Source of the DNA: an uncultured bacterium
GTDB taxonomy: Bacteria; Bacteroidota; Bacteroidia; Bacteroidales; Bacteroidaceae
Direction of reading: 5' to 3'
Length of the DNA stretch: 64,000 nucleotides
Assembly: GCA_905216025.1 (NCBI GenBank)
Contig: CAJMSE010000014.1
Location: 26,719-90,718, forward strand
Part shown: piece after piece, positions 34,455 to 43,000 of the stretch
Numbering within the stretch: the first letter of the stretch is position 1
Layout of the letters: each line of letters starts with the position of its first letter
Notes under the pieces: generated by a model
The model's database searches: none
Seen by the model: only the letters and a program-made list of their open reading frames with translations
Told to the model about the DNA's origin: nothing
Position numbers and translations under genes: made by a program

Positions 34455-35015
34455 ATGCGACGATACCTTATTATATATATATGTATGCTCTTGCTGGCGG
34501 CGTCGTGCGACAAGGCCGAGGAGCGCTACAGCACGGAGTATGTGTGCAACTTCACGTTCAGCACGCAGCTCCGCCCCACGAGCATCCTCGCCCGCGTGTG
34601 GACCAATCCCGGGATGTTCGTGCGCGTGGAGGTGGCGAAGCGCAGCGGCGTGCACCACGTGCTGCTCTATCCGAACAACGGCGACGCACCGGAAGACATC
34701 GCCATGACCACGGCCATAGACAACGACCGGATAGACTACAGCCACATCGGGGCTAACGGGAGCATCATCGTGGGGTGCACCACCACGAGCGAGTGGCGGG
34801 GCTACGATGCGCAGTGCCCCTACTGTCTCAGCACGCACAGCAGCACGGCCTTCCCCCTGTCGTGGGCCGACAACGGGCAGGCCGTGACGTGCAGCGGCGC
34901 CGGGGGCTGCGGCCGCAAGTACAACCTGAACTACGGAGCCTCGGCCGACGGTCACCGGCTGATAGAATACCGCGTGCGCTACGACGGCAACCTCGTCACC
35001 GTGCGCAACCGCTGA
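34455..35015 (+). CDS. Lipoprotein with Rieske-like cysteine/histidine pattern
   Basis: The protein has 186 residues from the ATG at 34455; the signal sequence ends LLLAASC-DKAEE (lipobox). The C-terminal part holds CPYC, a central TH pair and CSGAGGCGRKYNLNYGA, similar to Bacteroidetes Rieske-like proteins. However, the first box has CPYCLSTH rather than Cys-x-His, so a [2Fe-2S] cluster is doubtful; a zinc-binding or relic site is possible. Function unknown. The tRNA genes follow. Confidence 0.6.
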   Translation: MRRYLIIYICMLLLAASCDKAEERYSTEYVCNFTFSTQLRPTSILARVWTNPGMFVRVEVAKRSGVHHVLLYPNNGDAPEDIAMTTAIDNDRIDYSHIGANGSIIVGCTTTSEWRGYDAQCPYCLSTHSSTAFPLSWADNGQAVTCSGAGGCGRKYNLNYGASADGHRLIEYRVRYDGNLVTVRNR

Positions 35016-35060
35016 TGTCTTAAATTGTGTAAAAACGTTGGCCGTTACAAGAATAAATGA

Positions 35061-35068
35061 TACCTTTG
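35061..35068 (+). promoter_or_regulatory. -7 element (TACCTTTG) of the tRNA pair
   Basis: It lies 15 bases before the tRNA-Gly gene. Confidence 0.65.
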
Positions 35069-35083
35069 CAGCCGCAAGAGAAT

Positions 35084-35156
<73 letters not shown>

Positions 35157-35173
35157 CGCTTGAGTCAGAGGCT

Positions 35174-35259
35174 GCCGCAATGGTGGAATTGGTAGACACG
35201 AGGGACTTAAAATCCCTTGACCAGTGATGGTCGTGCGGGTTCGAGTCCCGCTCGCGGCA
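35174..35259 (+). tRNA. tRNA-Leu (TAA)
   Basis: It has 86 bases with a long variable arm (TTGACCAGTGATGGTCGT). The anticodon loop CTTAAAA is closed by AGGGA/TCCCT, giving anticodon TAA. One acceptor pair (sixth position, A-C) is mismatched. CCA is not encoded. It shares a promoter with tRNA-Gly. Confidence 0.95.
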
Positions 35260-35264
35260 CGGTC

Positions 35265-35520
35265 TAAAGGCGATTAAAAGGTAAAAGGGTAAAGAGGTAA
35301 AAAGGTAAAAAGCCATGCGGCGTGAGCCTTTACTTCTTTACCCTTTTATCTTTTAATTTATATTTTGAACACAGAGACACGGAGACACAGAGATACCTTT
35401 TTCAGTCTCTGTGTCTCCGTGTCTCTGTGTTCTATTGTCTCCTCTAAAGACTCGGCTGTCTCGCCGCACGGCTTTTTTTACCTTTTTACCCTTTTACCTC
35501 TTTACCTTTAATTGCCTTTA
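35265..35520. repeat. Nested palindrome with shared inner core
   Basis: The outer arms of about 50 bp (TAAAGGCGATTAAAAGGTAA... and complement) enclose a small GGTAAAAAGCC-type hairpin and an inner palindrome at 35367-35432 (GAACACAGAGACACGGAGAC and complement). The inner core is nearly identical to that at 18932-19007. It fills the gap between tRNA-Leu and the next gene. Confidence 0.85.
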
Positions 35521-35598
35521 AATGTCTAATTTTTGATAAATAATAACTAAAATCTGAAATTTAGCGGGCAAAAGGCTTGTTAAGTCACGCCTGTTTCT

Positions 35599-35606
35599 TA
35601 TCTTTG
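35599..35606 (+). promoter_or_regulatory. -7 element (TATCTTTG) of the 35699 gene
   Basis: It gives a leader of about 85 bases. Confidence 0.55.
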
Positions 35607-35698
35607 CATTATGAACCCGCGTTGCTGCCGTGCCCCTGCGGAGGGCGGTTTGCTGTGTTTCGTGCGGTTCTTGTGCTATCGATGAATAACTAATAAAT

Positions 35699-37390
35699 AT
35701 GAACAATATGCAGAAGAACAATTTGGTTTTACTCTCGGCAGCATCAGTGCTGCTGCTGTCCACGTCGTGCTCCTCAAAGCTGGGTAGCCTGTCGGCAGAC
35801 AACTTCAAGGTGGTGCCCGACCCGTTAGAGGCACATGCAGGGCAGGTGCCGGCCACGGTGAACGGCATGTTCCCCGAGAAATACATGAAGAAGAAGGCCG
35901 TAGTCACCGTGACTCCCGAACTGCGCTACGGCAACGGACAGGTGGCACGCGGCGCGAGCGCTACCTTCCAGGGTGAGAAGGTGGCCGGTAACGACCAGAC
36001 CATATCATACGCCGTGGGCGGAAACTATACGATGAAGACCAGCTTCAAGTATGTGCCCGAGATGCAGAAGAGCGAGCTCTACCTCACCTTCGACGCCCGT
36101 GTGGGCAAGAAGGCGGTCGAGGTGCCGGCAGTGAAGGTGGCCAACGGTGTCGTTGCAACGTCTGAGCTGTGCAAGACCACGGTGCGCGGCGCACAGGGAA
36201 TCATCGCCCCCGATGCCTTCCAGCGCGTGACAGAGCAGAAGCAGGAGGCCAACATCAAGTTCCTCATCCAGCAGGCCACGCTCCGCAAGAGCGAGCTGAA
36301 GAACAACTCCGTGACCGAGTTTGTCAGGCTGCTCAAGGACATCAATGCCAACCAGGAGGGCCTGAACCTCAACAACGTGGAGATTTCTGCATACGCATCG
36401 CCCGACGGAGGCTTCAAGCTGAACGAGAAACTGGCCAACCAGCGCCAGCAGAACACCGAGAAATATGTGCGCCAGCAGCTCAAGGGCACACAGCTCGACG
36501 CCCCTGTTGACGCCGGCTACACCGCACAGGACTGGGAGGGATTCCAGGAGCTGGTGAAGGCTTCAGACATTCAGGATAAGGACGTCATTCTCCGCGTGCT
36601 CTCCATGTACAAGGACCCCGAGGAGCGCGAGCAGCAGATAAAGAACATCAGTCACGCCTTCCGTGAGCTGGCCGACGGCATCCTGCCTGAGCTGCGCCGC
36701 TCACGCCTCACCATCAACTACGAGGTCATCGGCCGCGACGACGAGCAGATCATGGCCCAGCTCGCTTCAGACCCGAAGCAGCTCAGCGTGGAGGAGATGC
36801 TCTATGCAGCCACGCTGCCCGAGACTGCCGCCGAGCAGGAGGCCATCTACAAGAAGACGGCTGAGGTATATCCCGGCGACTGCCGTGCATACAACAACAT
36901 CGCAGTGCTCGAATATGCCAAGGGCAACTACCCGGAGGCCAAGAGATATGCAGACAAGGCAAGGAGCATCAGCGGCAGCTGCGCTGAGGCTAACGCCAAC
37001 CTCGGACTCCTCGCCCTGCAGGCTGGCGACGTGAACGCCGCCGAAGGATTCATCGCGAAGGCTGTCGGAGCCAAGGGCTACGAGGAGGCCCTCGGCAACC
37101 TGCACCTCGCCCAGGGCAACTATGCACAGGCTGAGGCCGACTTCGGCAAGACCGCTTCCAACAGCGCAGCCCTCGCACAGATTCTCAACAAGAACTATTC
37201 TGCCGCTGCCGCCACACTGGGCAACGTGAAGAATGCAGACGCCATGACCGACTACCTCAAGGCAGTGCTCAACGCCCGCCAGGGCAACAGCGGCGCTGCG
37301 GCTGACGCCCTGCGCAGCGCGATAGGTAAGGACGCGTCGCTGGCCAAGTATGCGGCAAACGATATCGAACTGAAAAATATCATCAAGTAA
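35699..37390 (+). CDS. TPR/OmpA-like envelope lipoprotein
   Basis: The protein has 563 residues. The signal sequence ends VLLLSTSC-SSKLG (lipobox). Residues about 40-200 are beta-rich; about 225-345 contain an OmpA-like segment (VEISAYASPDGGFKLNEKLANQR) that may bind peptidoglycan; about 380-560 are TPR-type helical repeats (CRAYNNIAVLEYAKGNYPEA, ANANLGLLALQAGDVNAA). Probably a structural or scaffold lipoprotein. The thioredoxin-fold gene follows after 6 bases, so they form an operon. Confidence 0.75.
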   Translation: MNNMQKNNLVLLSAASVLLLSTSCSSKLGSLSADNFKVVPDPLEAHAGQVPATVNGMFPEKYMKKKAVVTVTPELRYGNGQVARGASATFQGEKVAGNDQTISYAVGGNYTMKTSFKYVPEMQKSELYLTFDARVGKKAVEVPAVKVANGVVATSELCKTTVRGAQGIIAPDAFQRVTEQKQEANIKFLIQQATLRKSELKNNSVTEFVRLLKDINANQEGLNLNNVEISAYASPDGGFKLNEKLANQRQQNTEKYVRQQLKGTQLDAPVDAGYTAQDWEGFQELVKASDIQDKDVILRVLSMYKDPEEREQQIKNISHAFRELADGILPELRRSRLTINYEVIGRDDEQIMAQLASDPKQLSVEEMLYAATLPETAAEQEAIYKKTAEVYPGDCRAYNNIAVLEYAKGNYPEAKRYADKARSISGSCAEANANLGLLALQAGDVNAAEGFIAKAVGAKGYEEALGNLHLAQGNYAQAEADFGKTASNSAALAQILNKNYSAAAATLGNVKNADAMTDYLKAVLNARQGNSGAAADALRSAIGKDASLAKYAANDIELKNIIK

Positions 37391-37396
37391 GCTGAA

Positions 37397-38395
37397 ATGC
37401 GGCTGACAGGATTATTGCTGCTCACCCTGATTATGGCTTCCTGCGGCACCGAGAGCGGACGTTTCCGTATCGAGGGCCGCTTCCGGAACCTTAATCAGGG
37501 TGAGTTCTATGTATACAGCCACGATGGCGGCACCGACGGCATGGACACCATACACGTCGCGTCGGGCCGTTTCGCATACGAGACGGACCTCGACCATCCG
37601 GCAACGTTCATCATCGTGTTCCCCAACTTCTCGGAGCAGGCCGTCTTCGGAAACTCCGGCGAGACCGTCACCATAGAAGGAGACGCCTCAAACCTCAAGG
37701 AGATGGAGATAAAAGGCACGGAAGACAACGACGAGATGACTGCCTTCCGCATGCGGCTGAACAAGCTGATGCCGCCGGAGGTGAGTGCCGCCGTGGCCGG
37801 GTTTGTCAGGGAGCATCCGGCTTCGCCTGCCGCCCTCTATGCCGTCGAGCGCTATCTCGTGCGCAGTGCCGTGCCCGACTACCGCAAGGCCTACGAGCTG
37901 ACGGGCGTCATGCAGAAGGCCGCCCCAGACAATATGAAGGTCGCCGGCATGCGGCGCGAGCTGAAACAGCTCATCGCCTCTGAGCCCGGTGCCTCGCTCC
38001 CCGCTTTCACGGCGAAGGCCATGGATGGGCGTATGGCCGGCAGCAAGGACCTCAAAGCCAAGGTGAACGTCGTCTGCCTGTGGGCCTCATGGAGCTACGA
38101 CAGCCAGTCGATGCTGCGCACGCTTAAGGAACTGACACGCAAATACGGGAAGGACATGGCCGTGGTGAGCATCAGTGTCGACGGGGTGGCGGCCGACTGC
38201 GACCGTGCCCTCGAGCGCGACTCCATCAGTTGGCCCAACATCTGCGACGGCAAGATGTGGGACTCGCCGCTCCTCGGCAAGACCGGACTGGCCACGGTGC
38301 CGGGCTGCATCATTGCAGACGCCAAGGGAAAGATTATCGCCCGCAACCTCAGCCGCCAGCAGTTGCGAGACAAGATAGAATCAATGCTGAAATAA
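37397..38395 (+). CDS. TlpA-like lipoprotein lacking catalytic cysteines
   Basis: The protein has 332 residues. Lipobox MASC at residue 16. An N-terminal DUF4369-like domain (FRIEGRFRNLNQGEFYVYS) is followed by helices and then a thioredoxin-fold C-terminal domain from about 195 (LPAFTAKAMDG ... VNVVCLWASW). The active-site CxxC is replaced by SYDS at 233-236 (WASWSYDSQS), so both cysteines are serine: no disulfide exchange is expected. The cis-Pro region (TVPGCII) is kept. It could be a binding or structural paralogue of TlpA. It is second in the operon after the TPR lipoprotein, and the ComM-type gene follows by 12 bases. Confidence 0.8.
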   Translation: MRLTGLLLLTLIMASCGTESGRFRIEGRFRNLNQGEFYVYSHDGGTDGMDTIHVASGRFAYETDLDHPATFIIVFPNFSEQAVFGNSGETVTIEGDASNLKEMEIKGTEDNDEMTAFRMRLNKLMPPEVSAAVAGFVREHPASPAALYAVERYLVRSAVPDYRKAYELTGVMQKAAPDNMKVAGMRRELKQLIASEPGASLPAFTAKAMDGRMAGSKDLKAKVNVVCLWASWSYDSQSMLRTLKELTRKYGKDMAVVSISVDGVAADCDRALERDSISWPNICDGKMWDSPLLGKTGLATVPGCIIADAKGKIIARNLSRQQLRDKIESMLK

Positions 38396-38407
38396 ACACA
38401 TAGGCAC

Positions 38408-39955
38408 ATGCTTGTAAAGACATACTGTGCAGCGGTGATGGGCCTCGAGGCCACTACCGTGACGGTCGAGGTCAGCATGTCGCGCGGGGTGATGTATCAC
38501 CTCACCGGACTTGCCGACACGGCCGTGCGCGAGAGTCACGACCGCATCGTGGCCGCCCTGCAGAACAACGGGTATAAGTTTCCCGTGGCCGACATCACCG
38601 TGAACATGGCCCCGGCCGACATACGCAAGGAAGGCAGCGGCTATGACCTGCCGCTCGCCATCGCCATACTGGCCGCCGCCGGAAAGGTTGATGCCGGACG
38701 CCTCGGCGACTACATGATGATAGGCGAGCTCGGCCTCGACGGCCGCCTGCAGCCCGTGCGCGGTGCGCTGCCCATCGCCATCAAGGCGCGGGCCGAGAAG
38801 TTCAAGGGGCTCATCGTGCCGAAGCACAACATACGCGAGGCCGCCGTGGTGAACAACATCGATGTCTACGGCATGGAAAGCATCACCGACGTCATATCGT
38901 TCTTCAACGGCGGCACGTCGGTGGCCCCCACGGTGGTCGACACCCGCAAGGAGTTCTACGACCATCAGAGCAGTTTCGAGTTCGACTTTGCCGATGTCCG
39001 CGGGCAGGAGAGCGTCAAGCGTGCCCTCGAGGTGGCTGCCGCCGGCGGTCACAACCTCATCATGATAGGCCCGCCGGGCAGCGGCAAGTCCATGATGGCC
39101 AAGCGCCTGCCCTCCATACTTCCGCCGCTGTCGCTCTCCGAGAGTCTTGAGACCACGCAGATACACAGCGTTGCCGGCAAGCTCAGCCGCGACACGTCGC
39201 TGATAACGTGCCGTCCGTTCCGTTCTCCCCATCACACCATTTCTCAGGTAGCCCTCGTCGGCGGCGGCCACAGCCCGCAGCCTGGCGAGATTTCGCTTGC
39301 CCACAACGGCGTGCTCTTCTGTGACGAGCTGCCGGAGTTCAACCGCACCGTCCTCGAGGTCATGCGCCAGCCGCTCGAAGACCGCCGCATAACCATCTCG
39401 CGGGCGAAGTATACCATCGAATATCCATGCTCGTTCATGTTCGTAGCCTCGATGAACCCATGCCCGTGCGGCTACTACGGCGACCCTACGCACCGCTGCG
39501 TGTGCTCTCCCGGGCAGATACAGCGCTACATGAACAAGATCAGCGGGCCGCTGCTCGACCGCATAGACATACAGACCGAGATAACGCCCGTGCCCTTCAG
39601 CGACATATCACGTGCCGAGCCGGGCGAGCCGAGTGCTTCCATCCGCGGGCGCGTCATTGCCGCCCGCCACATTCAGGAGCAGCGCTTCAAGGCCTGCCGC
39701 GGCATCCACTGCAACGCGCAGATGACCGAGCGCATGATTCACGAGTATGCCGAACCCGATGCCGCAGGCATCAGCATGCTCCGCATGGCTATGGAGCGGC
39801 TCTCGCTCTCGGCCCGCGCCTACAACCGCATTCTCAAGGTTGCCCGCACCATCGCCGACCTCGAAGGCTCTCCCGCCGTGCAGACCCACCATCTGGCCGA
39901 GGCCATCGGCTACCGTAACCTCGACCGTGGAGACTGGGCCGAGCGCGGCGTGTAA
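38408..39955 (+). CDS. comM: ComM/YifB-family Mg-chelatase-like ATPase
   Basis: The protein has 515 residues. The N-terminal Lon-like domain (GLADTAVRESHDRIVAALQN) is followed by the AAA+ core: Walker A GPPGSGKSMMAKRLP, Walker B-type GVLFCDELPEFNR, and a Cys cluster CPCGYYGDPTHRCVCS. In gamma-proteobacteria ComM is a branch-migration helicase in natural transformation. The same family is nearly universal, so DNA uptake is not proven here. It is third in the operon starting at 35699. Confidence 0.9.
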   Translation: MLVKTYCAAVMGLEATTVTVEVSMSRGVMYHLTGLADTAVRESHDRIVAALQNNGYKFPVADITVNMAPADIRKEGSGYDLPLAIAILAAAGKVDAGRLGDYMMIGELGLDGRLQPVRGALPIAIKARAEKFKGLIVPKHNIREAAVVNNIDVYGMESITDVISFFNGGTSVAPTVVDTRKEFYDHQSSFEFDFADVRGQESVKRALEVAAAGGHNLIMIGPPGSGKSMMAKRLPSILPPLSLSESLETTQIHSVAGKLSRDTSLITCRPFRSPHHTISQVALVGGGHSPQPGEISLAHNGVLFCDELPEFNRTVLEVMRQPLEDRRITISRAKYTIEYPCSFMFVASMNPCPCGYYGDPTHRCVCSPGQIQRYMNKISGPLLDRIDIQTEITPVPFSDISRAEPGEPSASIRGRVIAARHIQEQRFKACRGIHCNAQMTERMIHEYAEPDAAGISMLRMAMERLSLSARAYNRILKVARTIADLEGSPAVQTHHLAEAIGYRNLDRGDWAERGV

Positions 39956-40099
39956 GCGGGGTTGCCTGCAGGCAGGTTGTGGCAGGAGGCTTGTTGATAA
40001 ATATTTTTCTTTTTGGGGGATTGGAGTAGGTCTTCCGACTGTTTCAGACGTATTTTATTAAAGATGTCAACAGTCAACTCTAATCATTACCTTTATAAT

Positions 40100-43000
40100 A
40101 TGAGAAATATTTTATTAACTATCTTAGCCTTGTCGGTTCAGCTCTGTATGCAGGCTCAGGGAATGAAAGCCTTGCAGATATCCACTACGGAGCATGATAT
40201 CTGGCATGTCTATCCGAGCACTGTTACGGAGAACGACAACAACCCGTTGCGCCTTAAATTCAAGAGTGACGATGTCAACTGCACGTTCCGTAGTTTCGGA
40301 ACATGTTTCAATGAACTTGACTGGTATGCCCTGCAGCTGCTTCCAAAGGAAGAGCAGGACAAGTTCTTTCATAACTTGTTTGACCCGAAGGGCGACCTGC
40401 GCTTCACGTTAGGGCGTATCCCGATGGGTGCAAGCGACTATGCAGCCCAGGAGAATTTCTATACCCAGCTGTATCACGAGCGTAATGAAGGCATCGGGAT
40501 ATGGGACGCCTGGTACAGTCCGGACGAGATGCCTAAAGGCGAGCAGGACCTCACGATGGAGCATTTCACTCTTGAACGCGACAGGAAAGCCATCATCCCG
40601 TTCATCAAGCGGGCTATGCAGGAGAATCCGGAGATGAACTTCTGGTGCTCTCCGTGGAGTCCTCCCATGTGGATGAAGAAGAGCGAGCACTACAGCAACC
40701 GCGCCGGCTATGGCAACGGATTGGATGTCACCTATCCGCGCTATACCACCCAGTTCAAGATGGAAGACCCGATTCTGAAGGCACACGCCATGTACTTCAG
40801 CCGCTTCATTACCGAATACGGCAAGGAGGGTATACCGATTACCGGCTGCTGCTATCAGAACGAGGCCTACACGGTGAACTATTACCCCAACACCTCATGG
40901 AGTGCCGAGGATGCAGGAAAATTCAACGCAGACTATCTGATTCCTTACCTCAACGAGCACAACCCCGGAGTGAAGGTCTGGTTGGGCACGTTGAATACGG
41001 ATAACGTAAACAATATTGAGACCATACTGAACACTGTAAGTACGGCTGAAGGCTATCAGGGCAAACGGTTGTCCGAGATGGTGGCCGGCGCCGGATTCCA
41101 ATGGGAAGGCCGCAATGCCATCGCCACCATCCGTAAGGATTACCCCGGGTTGGAGATGATTCAGACCGAGAGTGAGTGCGGCGGCGGAACGTTCGACTGG
41201 GGAGCCGGCGTGCATACTTTCGAACTCATCCATCACTATCTGAAGAACGGTTGCGTGGACTATACCAACTGGAACTCCATCCTGGGCGGAAACGGCCGCG
41301 GCCCCTTCATGAACTGGTGGCAGAATGCCCTTGTCCATATCAACGAGAGGTTGCCCCGTGCCAACGGCACATGCACGGCTTATTATACACCGGAATATTA
41401 TGCCTATAAGCATTACAGCCACTTCATCTGCAAGGGCACAAAGATACTTAACAAGCCCGTCGACAAGGACCTGCTGCTCGTCGCACAGCGCCCGGACGGC
41501 CTGTATGTGGCCGTTGTCGGCAACGAGGCTTCCATGGAACGCTCACTGAAATTAGACATCGACGGGCACTGCATCGACGTAAACGTGCCGGCCCGCTCAA
41601 TGAACACGTTTGTCGTCGGCACAGAAGAACAGATTAATACGCTCTCTACTGAAGAAGGATTGAAAGACGGTGAGCAGGAGTATCCGGCCGACAACACCCA
41701 TACTGCGCAGATAGATCCGACACAGAAGTATTATCTCTACAACGTCAAGGAAGGCAAATATCTGAATGCCGGAGGCCGTTTCGGAACACGGCCGGTGTTG
41801 GACGAGGTCGGATGCGAGTATGTGCTGGAATACAGCGACGCCGGCAATGACTACTGGCTGGCCACTCCTTATGGCAACGGCACGCACCTCGGATGGATGA
41901 ATGTAGGTGGAATCAGCGTTGAGCAGAATTACTATATGGACAGTGGCTCATCCAAAGAGAAGCTGACTTTTTATCCCACCAATGAAGAAAATGTTTATGC
42001 CATCGGCATCAACGGATATTATCTGACTTATAAGACATCTTTCTCAATCGGCGACCTGAACGAGGGCGAACTCGGCTGGGGCCAGCAAGTCAAGGACGGT
42101 GACAATGTGAATGAGATGGACGGCTGCCTGTGGAAGCTGGTGACGGCCGACGAACGCTGGGCACAGGCAAAGGAGGCTACCGCTGACAGTCCGGCCGATG
42201 TGACCTTTGCCTGCCTCAAGAATCCTGACTTCAACCGCCTTCATGACGGCGACGACGTGTGGAGCCAGGCCCCGAAGACTCCTGGAATAGAAGCAGATCC
42301 GTATCGTGAATATATCGGCGAGTTCAGCAACAGCGAGAATTTAGACGCTTATCTCGATCTGACACATCTTCCTGCCGGAGTATACGAGTTCTCACTGGCC
42401 GGATTCTATCGCGGTGCAGGCAGTCCTGCCACGACTGATGAAAATACTGCAGTATCCGTTTATGCCAAAGGCGACGGCGAGGCTGTGACCGGCTTACTGC
42501 CGACATGGGCTGCCGGCCGCCATGAAGGAAAGGCCGGGCAGGGCGCAGAGCTGGAGGTTACGGATGCCAAAGGATGGTTCGTACCAAACAACGACGTCTC
42601 TACCACATATTATTTAGGTAAGGGCTGGTATCCCCGCACTGCCGTTAGCACTACTGTCAAGGATGGAAAGCTGCGTGTAGGAATCAGCGCTCCGGCCTTG
42701 GCCGGTAATGAAAAGGTCGATTTCGACAACCTGCGTGTCAAGTACTATCCTTGTGGCGACGATGCGGCTTTGAATATGGAATACCTTAACAAGCTGAATG
42801 CAAAGATAGAAGAGGCCAATGCTTTGTTGAAGAATTCTTCTGTTCCGGCAGGTAAGGAAGAACTCTCTGCTGCTATAAATGCTGCGCAGAAGGTGTATAA
42901 CGACCAGCCGGCATGGGCTGTAAGCCAGCAGGCCATCTTTGAACTTGAAGATGCCATGGAGGCTTTCAAGAAGGTACAGGAATCCGGAGACATGGCGGAT

